A stretch of 64,000 nucleotides of DNA, from positions 4,700,001-4,764,000 of the forward strand of contig NZ_CP041402.1 in assembly GCF_007018905.1 (NCBI RefSeq), read 5' to 3'. The position numbers and the translations under genes were made by a program. Below the pieces are notes generated by a model. The model saw only the letters and a program-made list of their open reading frames with translations, searched no databases and was not told the DNA's origin. The DNA comes from Tardiphaga sp. vice304. GTDB lineage: Bacteria > Pseudomonadota > Alphaproteobacteria > Rhizobiales > Xanthobacteraceae. Shown here in pieces: positions 1 to 8,341 of the stretch. The stretch's first letter is position 1; each line of letters begins with the position of its first letter.

Positions 1-1
1 C

Positions 2-1012
2 TTCAACGCGCTGCCCGAGGGCGGCAAGATCCCCCGCCCCGACCTCCTGATCGTGGCGCGCGGCGGCGGCTCGCTGGAAGATTTGTGGTCGTTCAACGAG
101 GAGATCGTGGTCCGCGCCGCCGCCGAAAGCATGATCCCGCTGATCTCCGCGGTCGGCCACGAGACCGACATCACGCTGATCGATTTCGCCAGTGACAAGC
201 GCGCACCGACGCCGACCGCCGCCGCCGAAATGGCGGTGCCGGTGCGCGCCGAACTGTTCGTCGAAATCTCGGCCTATGAGCGCCGCATGATGCTGTGCTG
301 GCAGCGCGGCCAGGAACGCCGCCGCACCGAGCTGCGCGCTGCCACCCGCGCGCTGCCATCCTTGAGCGAGTTGCTGGCGATCCCGCGGCAACGCCTGGAC
401 GGCGCCGGCGCCTCGCTGCCGCGCGCGCTGAAGGCCAATACGAGTTCGCATCACCGCCGCTTCGCGCAGGCTTCTGCAGGTCTCACGCTGCGCGTGCTGC
501 GCGGCCAGATCGCGCAGGCTACGCATCGCTTCACAGTGTCCGGCGAGCGGCTGACGCTGGCGTCGCGCGCGGCTCTGCGGCAGCGCCGCGATCGCTTTGC
601 CGGGCTGTCGATCCGCCTGCAGGCCTCCAAAGTTGCCAATGCGCAGGCGCAACGCAACGCGCTGGCGCGCGACCGCGAACGCGCGCAGCGATTGAGCGAG
701 CGCGCCCGTCGCGCGCTGGCCACATTGGTGCAGCGCCAGCAGGCCCGCGTGCTGGCCTCCGGGCAGTTGCTGGCGGCCTTGTCGTATCGCAGCGTGCTGG
801 CGCGCGGCTTCGCGCTGGTGCGCGACGCCGACGGCGCCGCGCTGCATGCCGCGGCGAATATCGGCCCCGGCGCCCGCCTCAGCCTGGAGTTTGCCGACGG
901 CCGCGTCGGCGTCACCGCAGATATGGACCGCGCGGCCGTGGCGCCCCGGGAGGTAAAGCCAGCCGCGCCGAAGCGCACGACAAAACCGGTCGATCAGGGC
1001 ACGCTGTTCTAG
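2..1012 (+). CDS. xseA: Exodeoxyribonuclease VII large subunit, 3' part (5' end outside window)
   Basis: Large subunit of exonuclease VII, which degrades single-stranded DNA to oligonucleotides and acts in the cytoplasm with XseB. The reading frame is open to the left edge, so the gene is cut by the window and 336 codons are visible. The family signature GGGSLEDLW lies near visible residues 20-28, followed by SFNEE and then SAVGHETD, all typical of the XseA catalytic core. The rest is the long Arg/Ala/Gln-rich helical region of the family, ending in a Lys/Pro tail. The GTG at base 53 is internal and is not the start. Confidence 0.95.
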   Translation, partial: FNALPEGGKIPRPDLLIVARGGGSLEDLWSFNEEIVVRAAAESMIPLISAVGHETDITLIDFASDKRAPTPTAAAEMAVPVRAELFVEISAYERRMMLCWQRGQERRRTELRAATRALPSLSELLAIPRQRLDGAGASLPRALKANTSSHHRRFAQASAGLTLRVLRGQIAQATHRFTVSGERLTLASRAALRQRRDRFAGLSIRLQASKVANAQAQRNALARDRERAQRLSERARRALATLVQRQQARVLASGQLLAALSYRSVLARGFALVRDADGAALHAAANIGPGARLSLEFADGRVGVTADMDRAAVAPREVKPAAPKRTTKPVDQGTLF

Positions 1013-1107
1013 CCGCCTTTAACCGGCGACGGCGGATCCCCATTTATGCTAGGAATTCACCGACACCCTCTGCCCGGCTGCGGCCGGATGATCTAAGGAA
1101 TACCATT

Positions 1108-1332
1108 GTGCTGAACAAATTCGGCCCCTCCGGCAGCGGCCAGGCGCAGCTGCAATATCTCGACGGCGATTTTCGCGTGGTGTCGCCTGGTACCTTCGTG
1201 AATTGCGCCATCACCGGCGAACGCATTCCGCTCGACGAGCTAAAATACTGGAGCGTCGATCTGCAGGAGGCCTATGCGATGCCGACGGCGGTATTGCAGC
1301 GTCATTATCCCAAGGCGCTGAAGGCCAGCTGA
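1108..1332 (+). CDS. DUF2093 family small protein
   Basis: A 74-residue protein with the content of the alphaproteobacterial DUF2093 family (QLQYLDGDFRVVSPG, CAITGERIPLDELKYWSVD). Function unknown. It starts with GTG at 1108, supported by an AAGGAA ribosome binding site at about 1095-1100. A longer open frame through the xseA region exists but would overlap xseA completely. The lone Cys and the 'TGERIPLDEL' stretch recall small zinc-ribbon-like proteins, but there are not enough cysteines to claim metal binding. It sits 95 bp after xseA and may be cotranscribed with it. Confidence 0.8.
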   Translation: MLNKFGPSGSGQAQLQYLDGDFRVVSPGTFVNCAITGERIPLDELKYWSVDLQEAYAMPTAVLQRHYPKALKAS

Positions 1333-1343
1333 GGCGCGAATCC

Positions 1344-1450
1344 GTAGCCCGGATGAAGTCGCCACGTCGCTGGCGGCGCGGCGACGCAATCCGGGCCGGA
1401 TTTCAATGGATCGGCCGGCCCCGGATTTCGCTACGCTCCATCCGGGCTAC
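1344..1450. repeat. Palindromic intergenic repeat, family C copy 1
   Basis: A roughly 107-bp element bounded by GTAGCCCGGATG on the left and CATCCGGGCTAC on the right, with internal CCGGATT/AATCCGG stretches. The reverse complement closely resembles 45364-45456. The right end overlaps the last codons of lpxK and supplies its stop codon. Confidence 0.85.
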
Positions 1451-2456
1451 GATTTGAAGCTCGCCCGCGCGCGATATTCAGCCGTTCCATCACGAACATT
1501 CGCAACGCCGCCGCGTCATCGAACGCCAGCGTCACGGCAAATGGCACGATACCTTCCGCGCCCGGCAGGCCGCGCAGTTTCACCATGTCCTTTTCCGTCG
1601 TCACCAGCGTCAGCGCGTCGCGCTTTGCCTGTGCCAGCAGTGCTGCAATGTCATCGGCCGTATAGGGATGATGGTCGGCAAACGCCTGCTCCGCTGCGAC
1701 ATCGACACCGGCGCCGCGCAGCGTGCGGAAGAAACGCACGGGGTCGCCGATTCCCGCAAAGGCCAGCACGCGGCGGCCGTGCAAGGCTTTGAGCGATGCC
1801 GCGTCCGGCGCAAGTTGCGCACGAAACACCGGCGCGCCTTTGGCCGCGACTTGCCTTGCCACGCCGTCCGCCGCGCGGCCCGTGCCGACAATCACCAGCG
1901 CATCGGTTCGCGCCACCTGCAGATCGAGCGGCGCGCGCATCGGACCGGCCGGCATCCCACGGCCATTGCCGAGGCCGCGGTCGCCGTCGATCACGATGAT
2001 CGAGGCGTCTTTCGCCACCGCCGGATTCTGGAAGCCGTCATCCATCACGATCACGCTGGCGCCCGTCGAGCGCGCCAGCGCCGCGCCGGCGACGCGGTCG
2101 CGTGAAATCACCACCGTCACATCGCGCGCCATCATCAGCGGCTCGTCGCCGACCTCCGCGGCCTGGTGGCGGCTGACGTCGACCTTGACCGGTCCGCGCA
2201 GGCTGCCGCCATAGCCGCGGCTCAGCACCACCGGCGCCTCGCCGAGCTCGCGCAACAGCGCGACCAACGCCTGCGTGGTCGGCGTCTTGCCGGCGCCGCC
2301 GACATGATAGTTGCCGACGCAGATCACGGGAATGCCGACCACGATTCCCTTGCGGGCCATCCGGGCGCCGGCGATCTCGCCATAGATCGCAGCAAGCGGC
2401 ATCAGCAAGCGCGACAGCCAGCTCGAGGGCGGCTGCCAGAACGCCGGCTCACGCAT
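1431..2456 (-). CDS. lpxK: Tetraacyldisaccharide 4'-kinase
   Basis: Phosphorylates the 4' position of tetraacyldisaccharide-1-phosphate to make lipid IVA, at the inner membrane. The 341-residue length is normal. An N-terminal hydrophobic segment (about residues 13-30) precedes the P-loop GNYHVGGAGKTPT (48-60). SRGYGG, VISRDR, MDDGFQN and VTTEKD follow as in LpxK. The ATG at 2456 overlaps the waaA stop by 8 bp (ATGCGTGA). The open frame extends upstream, but that part lies inside waaA and is not LpxK-like. The last seven codons and the stop (NRSPDGA) are read from a palindromic repeat, so the C-terminus is probably recently altered. Confidence 0.95.
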   Translation of the reverse strand: MREPAFWQPPSSWLSRLLMPLAAIYGEIAGARMARKGIVVGIPVICVGNYHVGGAGKTPTTQALVALLRELGEAPVVLSRGYGGSLRGPVKVDVSRHQAAEVGDEPLMMARDVTVVISRDRVAGAALARSTGASVIVMDDGFQNPAVAKDASIIVIDGDRGLGNGRGMPAGPMRAPLDLQVARTDALVIVGTGRAADGVARQVAAKGAPVFRAQLAPDAASLKALHGRRVLAFAGIGDPVRFFRTLRGAGVDVAAEQAFADHHPYTADDIAALLAQAKRDALTLVTTEKDMVKLRGLPGAEGIVPFAVTLAFDDAAALRMFVMERLNIARGRASNRSPDGA

Positions 2457-3744
2457 GGTCCGTCTCCAGCCGCATCTGCAGCAGATAGGGATCGAGCGCC
2501 GCCAGCGTGCGTTCCAGCGCGCCGCCGAGCCGGGCCACGACCTGTTCGGCGGCGTCGATCGACGCTTGCCGCGCGGCGCTGTCGCCGAGCATCTGGCCAA
2601 GCTGCTTGACCAGTTGCTCCAGTGTCGCGGCCTGCCTGGCGCCACCGGCGGCATCGAGCGCGGCGAACACGTCGGTGAAGTTGAAGACGTGCGGGCCGTG
2701 CACGATCGACGCGCCGAGCTTCACCGCCTCGATCGGGTTCTGCCCGCCATGCGGCACCAGTGAGCCGCCCATGAACACCACCGGCGACAGCCGGTAGAAC
2801 AGGCCGAGTTCGCCCATCGTGTCGGCGACATAGATATCAGTCGCCGCCGTCGGGGTTTCGTCGCGCGAGCGCAGCGCGACCTCGGCGCCGCTGGCGGCGA
2901 TCATCTGGGCGATCGCCTCGCCGCGATGGGCGTGGCGCGGCACGATCACGGTGAGCAGGCCGGGAAACAGGCCGGCCAGCATGCGATGCGTTGCCAGCAG
3001 GATTTCCTCCTCGCCGGGATGCGTCGAGGACGCCACGATCACCGGGCGGCCGGATGTGACGTCTCTCAATCGATCAAGCTTGGCGTAGTCCACCGGCGGT
3101 GCCGGCACGTCGAGCTTGAGGTTGCCGGTGACGCGAACACTCGGCGAACCCAGCGCGGCGAAGCGTTCGGCGTCGGTGTCGGACTGCGCCAGACAGATGT
3201 CGAAACGGCCGAGCAGCGCGCCGATCGTCACCGAAAATTTCTGCCAGCGCGGAAACGAGCGCTGCGACATCCGGCCGTTGATCAGCACCATCGGCAGCCG
3301 GCGATGCGCCGCCTGCAGCACCAGGTTCGGCCAGATATCGGACTCGATGAACAGCGCCAGATTGGGCCGCCAGTGCGCCAGGAAGCGCGCGACGAAGGCC
3401 GGCGAGTCATAGGGAATATATTGGTGGATGATATCGGCCGGAAACCGCCTGGCGACGATGTCAGCCGAGGTCACGGTGCCCGAGGTCAGAAGGATGCGGA
3501 AGCCGGCGCCGCGCAGCCGTTCGATCAAGGCGGCCGCCGCCAGCACCTCGCCGACGCTGGCGCCATGGATCCAGACCAGCGGCCCCGCTGGCCGCGCCAT
3601 GCGGCTGATGCCGCGGCGCTCGTCGCTGCGCGCGGGGTCTTCCTTGTTCTGCTTCAGGCGGCGATTGATCCACATCGGCGCCAACGGAGCCAGCGCCATC
3701 GACAGTCCGCGATAGACGCGCAGCGTCACCGGCAAGCTAGCCAT
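2449..3744 (-). CDS. waaA: 3-deoxy-D-manno-octulosonic acid transferase
   Basis: Kdo transferase (GT30) that adds Kdo to lipid IVA on the cytoplasmic face of the inner membrane. It has 431 residues. An N-terminal hydrophobic helix is followed by WIHGASVGE (about 58-66), whose Glu is the catalytic base in this family. Further family motifs are LTSGTVTSA, YIPYDSPAFV, ESDIWPNL, LINGRMS and the C-terminal MGGSLVPHGGQNPIE sugar-nucleotide site. I chose ATG 3744 because it overlaps the upstream stop by 8 bp (ATGGCTAG) and matches the family N-terminus MASLPVTLRVYRGLS; an in-frame start at 3795 would add 17 residues. Translationally coupled to its neighbours. Confidence 0.95.
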   Translation of the reverse strand: MASLPVTLRVYRGLSMALAPLAPMWINRRLKQNKEDPARSDERRGISRMARPAGPLVWIHGASVGEVLAAAALIERLRGAGFRILLTSGTVTSADIVARRFPADIIHQYIPYDSPAFVARFLAHWRPNLALFIESDIWPNLVLQAAHRRLPMVLINGRMSQRSFPRWQKFSVTIGALLGRFDICLAQSDTDAERFAALGSPSVRVTGNLKLDVPAPPVDYAKLDRLRDVTSGRPVIVASSTHPGEEEILLATHRMLAGLFPGLLTVIVPRHAHRGEAIAQMIAASGAEVALRSRDETPTAATDIYVADTMGELGLFYRLSPVVFMGGSLVPHGGQNPIEAVKLGASIVHGPHVFNFTDVFAALDAAGGARQAATLEQLVKQLGQMLGDSAARQASIDAAEQVVARLGGALERTLAALDPYLLQMRLETDHA

Positions 3745-4450
3745 CACGGGCCTCTTCCGGCCGGCCGACCGCGATATAGGCGCGGCGCGTGGCATCGTTC
3801 AGCGTCGCCTCCAATTGCTGGCGCAGCGTCTCCATCATGGCGCGGTCGGCATTGGCGGGAACGCTGATCGGCTCGCCACCGACCAGCACGCCGCGGCCGA
3901 ACGGCATGTTGATGGTGGTGCGGTCCCAGTTCTTGAGCTGGATGAAGCGGCTGGTGGCCATCGCGAACGGCATAATCGGCCGCCCGCTTTCGCGCGCCAG
4001 CATGATGATGCCGAGCCCGGCCACGCGCGAGCGCTTCGGCACGTCGGCGGTCAGTGCCATGTTGATGCCGTCGGCCAGCGTGCGTACCATCTCGTTGAAG
4101 GCGCCGACGCCGCCCTTGCGGTGAAACGCGCCGCCATGGTCGCCGGAGCCCCGGACGGTACCGATACCGAGCCGCTCGGCCGCCAGCGCGTTGAACTCGC
4201 CGTCGCGGTGCTTCGAGATCAGCACGCGGCCCTTGTAATCCTTGCGCTTGATGAAGGGCGTCATGAAATGCTGGCCGTGCCAGAACGCCAGGATCACCGG
4301 CATCTCGGGTTCGACCATGTCATAAACATTCGGCGGATCGAGCGTAAACTTGTTGGTCTTCCAGACCAGACGCAGAAATTCGGCCGCGAGAAAGCCCGCG
4401 GCGCGCTGAACAGAGCTGCTGCGCAGCGCGCTTCGAAGCAATCGTTTCAA
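3737..4450 (-). CDS. DUF374 lysophospholipid acyltransferase-like protein
   Basis: A 237-residue protein of the DUF374 family, related to lysophospholipid and lauroyl acyltransferases. Visible markers are ILAFWHGQHFM (about 53-63), SKHRDGEF (79-86) and a GSGDHGGA stretch, then ALTADVPKRSR, which fits the acyltransferase fold with an HRDGE catalytic-type motif. An N-terminal hydrophobic segment suggests membrane association. It lies directly upstream of waaA and lpxK with overlapping ends, so a role in acylating lipid A or a precursor is likely, but the substrate is not known from sequence. Confidence 0.88.
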   Translation of the reverse strand: MKRLLRSALRSSSVQRAAGFLAAEFLRLVWKTNKFTLDPPNVYDMVEPEMPVILAFWHGQHFMTPFIKRKDYKGRVLISKHRDGEFNALAAERLGIGTVRGSGDHGGAFHRKGGVGAFNEMVRTLADGINMALTADVPKRSRVAGLGIIMLARESGRPIMPFAMATSRFIQLKNWDRTTINMPFGRGVLVGGEPISVPANADRAMMETLRQQLEATLNDATRRAYIAVGRPEEARDG

Positions 4451-4695
4451 GAGGACGTCTTCGTGTCTTGGCTGGGATCGAGCAGGCGATGCAAATGGAC
4501 GATGAAGTAGCGCATGTGGGCGTTATCCACGGTCTGCTGCGCCTTGGCCTTCCAGGCGACATAGGCAGAGGCGTAGTTCGGATAGAACCCGACGGTCTCG
4601 ACCTGGCTCAGATCCTTGAACGTGGTGCCCGTGAGGTCGGTCAGTTCGCCGCCGATCACCAGATGAAGCAGTTGCGGCTGCGGTGCGTCCGACAT
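4447..4695 (-). CDS. DUF4170 family small protein
   Basis: An 82-residue protein containing LHLVIGGELTDL, FYPNYASAYVAWKAKAQ and MRYFIVHLHRLLDP, which matches the DUF4170 family found in alphaproteobacteria. No enzymatic motif is visible. Its stop overlaps the DUF374 start by 4 bp (ATGA), so it is part of the lipid A operon and translationally coupled. Function unknown. Confidence 0.85.
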   Translation of the reverse strand: MSDAPQPQLLHLVIGGELTDLTGTTFKDLSQVETVGFYPNYASAYVAWKAKAQQTVDNAHMRYFIVHLHRLLDPSQDTKTSS

Positions 4696-4761
4696 GGGTA
4701 TGTTTCCTGCTACTGACCGGCCGGGATCCGATCGATGTGAATGGCTCGCCGGATGACGGCG

Positions 4762-5565
4762 TCAGCGGTGCCGAAACTGCTCAACCAGATGAGCATGCCG
4801 CTCGGCCCCCGCGGCCACCAGCAACCCATGCGTCACTTCCTGGCGGTTGTAGAGAATGGGATCGCCGGAAAGCTCGCTCATCCTACCATTCGCTTCGTGC
4901 ACGATCAAATCTGCGGCGGCAAGATCCCAGTCGCGGCTCTGGCCGCCGGCAAAGGCGGCGTCGAGCCGGCCATTCGCCACCCAGCATAGCCGCAGCGCCA
5001 GCGATCCGATTCGCGGATACAGCGTGATGTCCCGTCCGCCAGCCAGCCGCTGCACCAGCGGCTTCGGCCCGGCGATGCGCGGATAATCCAGCCCGATGCC
5101 ACTGCTGGCGCCGACGGGCGTGTCGTTGCGTGTGGTGCCCTGCCCGCGCACGGCGAAGAAAAATTCATCGGTGGACGGCGCAAACACCGCCGCCAGCAGC
5201 GGGCGGTTATCCTCGACCAAAGCGACGCTGACGCACCAGTCCTCGCGGCCGGCAAGATAGCCACGGGTGCCGTCGATCGGGTCAATGATCCAGGTCAGGC
5301 GCCGGCCGAGCCGGGATTCGTCGTCGGCGCTTTCCTCCGACAGCCAGCCATAATCCGGCGTCGCCGCCTGCAGCCGCGACTGGATCAAATCATTGACCGC
5401 GATATCGGCTTCCGAGACCGGCGAGGATTCGCCCTTGGTCCACATTTTCAGCGTGGTGCGGAACAGCGACAGCCCGAGCGCGCCGGCGTCGCGCACGGTG
5501 TCCTTGAGCAGCGCGATATCGCGCGTCAGCGTGTCGGTGAGAAGTGGTGCGTCAGCGTCCGGCAA
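4762..5565 (-). CDS. cysQ: Inositol monophosphatase-fold 3'(2'),5'-bisphosphate nucleotidase (CysQ-like)
   Basis: A member of the lithium-sensitive phosphatase superfamily. Metal-binding motifs are present: LSEES (75-79), WIIDPIDGTRGYLAG (92-106) and WDLAAADLIVHEANG in the C-terminal part. The CysQ branch hydrolyses 3'-phosphoadenosine-5'-phosphate from sulfate assimilation. An inositol- or histidinol-phosphatase role cannot be excluded from sequence alone. It is 267 residues, a normal length. The start overlaps the pmbA stop by 14 bp, and 66 bp separate it from DUF4170, placing it in the lipid A operon. Confidence 0.85.
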   Translation of the reverse strand: MPDADAPLLTDTLTRDIALLKDTVRDAGALGLSLFRTTLKMWTKGESSPVSEADIAVNDLIQSRLQAATPDYGWLSEESADDESRLGRRLTWIIDPIDGTRGYLAGREDWCVSVALVEDNRPLLAAVFAPSTDEFFFAVRGQGTTRNDTPVGASSGIGLDYPRIAGPKPLVQRLAGGRDITLYPRIGSLALRLCWVANGRLDAAFAGGQSRDWDLAAADLIVHEANGRMSELSGDPILYNRQEVTHGLLVAAGAERHAHLVEQFRHR

Positions 5566-6940
5566 TCGTCAACCCCTCGACCCGCACGGTCGGCGCGTTG
5601 ACCCCGTAGGTAAATTTCAGATCGTTGGCGGGCTGCAGCGACTTGAAGATATCGAACAAATGCCCGGCGATGGTGATCTCGCTCACCGCATAGGTCAGCT
5701 TGCCGTTCTCGATCCAGAACCCGCCGGCGCCGCGGCTGTAATCGCCGGTCACGCCATTGACGCCGGAGCCGATCAGGTCGGTGACGTAGAAGCCTTCCTT
5801 GATGTCGGCGATCAGTTCTTCCGGCGAAGGATCGCCCGCCTCCATATGCAGATTATAGGCGCCGGGCGACGGCGACGACGACACGCCGCGATGGGCGTGG
5901 CCGGTGGTAGCCATGCCGAGTTCGCGTGCGGTGGCACAGTCCAGCAGCCAGGTCGTCAGCACGCCCTCGTCGATGATCGCAGTCTTCTTCACCGCGACGC
6001 CTTCGGCATCGAACGATTGCGAGCGCAGGCCGCGCACGCGCAGGGGATCGTCGATGATACGGATGTTGCTGCTGAACAATTGCTTGCCGAGGCTGTCCTT
6101 GAGAAAGCTCGTCTTGCGCGCGATCGACGCGCCGTTCGCCGCGCCGACGATGTGGCCGACCAGCGTGTTCGAAACGCGGGGATCGAACACCACCGGCACC
6201 TTGCAACTCGCGACCTTGCGCGGATTGGCGCGCGCCACGGTGCGCTCGCCGGCCAGCTTGCCGACCGACGCCGGCGACTCCAGATCGGACGCATGCAGCG
6301 CCGACGAATAGGCGTAGTCGCGCTCCATGTTGGTGCCGTCGCCGGTGATCGCCGTCATCGAGATGCTCTGGCTCGAGCGCAGATAGGCGCCGTGGAAGCC
6401 TGTCGAGGTCACCAGCACCATGCCGCCGATGCCGGTCGAGGCGGAGGCGCCCGACGACTTGCTGACGCCGTGGACGGCAAGCGCGGCCTGTTCGGCCTCG
6501 ACCGCGCGGCGCTCGAGTTCTTTCACCGACGGCGTGACCGGATCGAGCAGATCGAGCTTAGGAAAATCGCGAGCCAAAAGTTCGGGATCGGCAAGACCGA
6601 CATATTGATCGTCGGGCGCCACGCGCGCCATTGCCACCGCACGCTCGGCGAGAACAGCGACATTGTCGCCGGACACGTCATTGGTCGACACAACCGCCTG
6701 ACGGCGACCGACGAAGACGCGCAGCCCGACATCGTCGCCTTCGGAACGCTCCGAGGATTCCACCTTGCCATCGCGCACCTCGACGCCGTGCGAGACGCCG
6801 CGCACCGCGACCGCGTCCGCGGCATCGGCGCCGGCCTTTTTGGCCGCCTCGACGAGGCGATGCGCCAGCGTGGACAATGCGGTCTGGTCGAGCAGGTCGG
6901 CGTTGGGCGAGGTCGACAGCGTGGATGGTGAAGAGATCAC
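5552..6940 (-). CDS. pmbA: TldD/PmbA family metalloprotease regulator
   Basis: TldE/PmbA-type subunit of the TldD-TldE protease system, known for maturing small peptides such as microcin B17 and for degrading CcdA. The sequence has DAVAVRGVSHGVEVRDGKVE at the N-terminus, then SAGVFVGRRQ-like and VSTNDV stretches, and the C-terminal GVNGVTGDYSRGAGGFWIEN block that is diagnostic of the family. The PmbA half lacks the HEXXXH motif of TldD, and none is seen here. I favour the GTG at 6940, about 8 bases after GGGAA, giving 462 residues. The frame stays open up to 7036 but with Pro-rich unrelated content. Confidence 0.88.
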   Translation of the reverse strand: MISSPSTLSTSPNADLLDQTALSTLAHRLVEAAKKAGADAADAVAVRGVSHGVEVRDGKVESSERSEGDDVGLRVFVGRRQAVVSTNDVSGDNVAVLAERAVAMARVAPDDQYVGLADPELLARDFPKLDLLDPVTPSVKELERRAVEAEQAALAVHGVSKSSGASASTGIGGMVLVTSTGFHGAYLRSSQSISMTAITGDGTNMERDYAYSSALHASDLESPASVGKLAGERTVARANPRKVASCKVPVVFDPRVSNTLVGHIVGAANGASIARKTSFLKDSLGKQLFSSNIRIIDDPLRVRGLRSQSFDAEGVAVKKTAIIDEGVLTTWLLDCATARELGMATTGHAHRGVSSSPSPGAYNLHMEAGDPSPEELIADIKEGFYVTDLIGSGVNGVTGDYSRGAGGFWIENGKLTYAVSEITIAGHLFDIFKSLQPANDLKFTYGVNAPTVRVEGLTIAGR

Positions 6941-7235
6941 GAACAAATTCCCGACGTTTTGAGGGGGTGGTTCAGGGCGCGGCGGCGGAGGATGGCTGAT
7001 GCCAAGATGTGCCTGTCGGACAGCGACTTCAAGCATGCGGCGCGGATAAAGCCAACGAATTTCCGGTATTACCGCAACGACTCGTCAATCATGTCCCTCA
7101 GGCTTTCGTCAATCATGCGGGCGAATGCAGGGCGGGACGGATTCAATTAACCAGCCTTTTTAAGCGCTTTCCGTGCGCGGTCTGGCAAGCTCTCCCCATC
7201 GACCGGAAGCATAATTTCGGCGGGGAGATAAAATC

Positions 7236-7778
7236 TTGAGGCATCAAACAGCAGTCAAAGACGGGATCATTCCCCAAGGGGATTCCCACCACGGGTCGAG
7301 CCGCCCATTGCGGCTCGACCCCCACTCGCTACCGGTCCGCTTCGATGCGCACGATCAACGTGCGGATGGCAGCGTCCGGCACATCGAACTGCATCGCGAA
7401 CGCGTCGTGCTGCACCGCGCGTTGCGCGGCATGCGGATGGCGATCAACGTGCGCGTCAGCGACTTCCTCGGCGTCGCCGTGCGCGGCCTCGACGATACCA
7501 AGATGCTGGTGCTCGCGCATCGCGATCCCGCATTGTCGATCCCGTTGTGCGTCAGTTCCGACCGCGTCGAAATCGACACGGCCTGGCAGATGTGGAGCGC
7601 GGTTTTCGGGCTGCCGCAATTGCCGGAAGAAAAGGTCCGCGAACCGGCCCAGCGCCGCCGCCGCCACAACGCGGTGCGCGGACGACGTCCGAAGTTTCTG
7701 GTACGACGGCGTGCGGGAGCGATGCTCGGCGACGCCGGCGTGTATCACGGCGAACGCGAGATCATCGCGCGGGATTGA
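7236..7778 (+). CDS. Conserved hypothetical protein, probably DUF6101 family
   Basis: A 180-residue soluble protein with no enzyme motif. The N-terminal half (SSRPLRLDPHSLPVRFDAHD, VRHIELHRERVVLHRA) resembles proteins I associate with the Bradyrhizobium DUF6101 family; that assignment is from memory and tentative. The middle part (GMRMAINVRVSDFLGVAV) looks like a beta-rich regulatory domain, and the C-terminal third is Arg-rich (RRRRHNAVRGRRPKF), which may bind nucleic acid. The TTG start at 7236 is chosen because GGGGAGA lies 8 bases upstream. Monocistronic. Confidence 0.7.
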   Translation: MRHQTAVKDGIIPQGDSHHGSSRPLRLDPHSLPVRFDAHDQRADGSVRHIELHRERVVLHRALRGMRMAINVRVSDFLGVAVRGLDDTKMLVLAHRDPALSIPLCVSSDRVEIDTAWQMWSAVFGLPQLPEEKVREPAQRRRRHNAVRGRRPKFLVRRRAGAMLGDAGVYHGEREIIARD

Positions 7779-7808
7779 TCTCGGTTCTTTCACATAGCCC
7801 CTCCACGA

Positions 7809-7924
7809 GTCGTCCCTGCGAACGCAGGGACCCATAACCTCCGAAGCCGCAATTCGAGCTCGCATCTATCGAGTTTCAATCATTCTGACGGTGTGTATGG
7901 GTCCCTGCGTTCGCAGGGACGACG
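7809..7924. repeat. REPIN-like pair: two inverted copies of a 20-bp palindrome (family A)
   Basis: Two copies of the palindrome GTCCCTGCG-NN-CGCAGGGAC, at 7812-7831 (centre AA) and 7901-7920 (centre TT), face each other 69 bp apart. The left copy is flanked inward by CCCATAACCTCCGAA and the right by TATGG, so the pair forms one large inverted repeat. A third copy lies at 8291-8310 and a diverged pair at 28201-28357. The arrangement matches REPIN elements (paired REPs). Confidence 0.85.
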
Positions 7925-7947
7925 GGCTGATGGGCTTGAGATTCCCC

Positions 7948-8229
7948 TCACATGATCAGATCGCTGAGATCGCTCCATTCCGGGTTGTCGCGTTCGATCA
8001 GTTCGATCTTCCAGTCGCGCTTCCAGCATTTGAGCTGCTTTTCGCTGTAGATGGCTTCGTAGGTGCGATCATAAGATTCGACATAAACGAGCCGGTACAC
8101 TCCGTACTTCTTGACGAACTCCGATCCGATTCCGGCCCGGTGCTGTTCAAGTCGCTTCTGCAGCGAATTGGTGACGCCGATGTATAGCGTTCCGTTGCGG
8201 CCGCTGGCGAGGATATACACGTAATACAT
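7948..8229 (-). CDS. Small GIY-YIG domain nuclease family protein
   Basis: A 93-residue protein consisting of a single GIY-YIG domain: YVYIL (3-7), GTLYIG (13-18), then VTNSLQKRLEQH with the catalytic-type Arg near 26, and EKQLKCW with the metal-binding Glu near 63. This is the YhbQ/UPF0213-like group. The biological role of these stand-alone domains is largely unknown; nuclease activity is inferred from the family. The gene sits between palindromic repeat copies (7901-7920 and 8291-8310, direct orientation), which makes a link to repeat movement worth testing. Confidence 0.9.
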   Translation of the reverse strand: MYYVYILASGRNGTLYIGVTNSLQKRLEQHRAGIGSEFVKKYGVYRLVYVESYDRTYEAIYSEKQLKCWKRDWKIELIERDNPEWSDLSDLIM

Positions 8230-8274
8230 GGCGCGCTGCCGAGGTGATCGTTGAGATCACCTTACTACACAACG

Positions 8275-8313
8275 ATTTCGGAGGGTATGGGTCCCTGCGT
8301 TCGCAGGGACGAC
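8275..8313. repeat. Palindromic repeat, family A copy 3
   Basis: Perfect 9-bp arms at 8291-8310 with centre TT, preceded by TTTCGGAGGGTATGG. Together with its flank it matches the reverse complement of 7809-7845 with one difference over about 37 bases. Confidence 0.85.
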
Positions 8314-8341
8314 ACGTGGAGAGGTTGATACTCTCTCGCCC

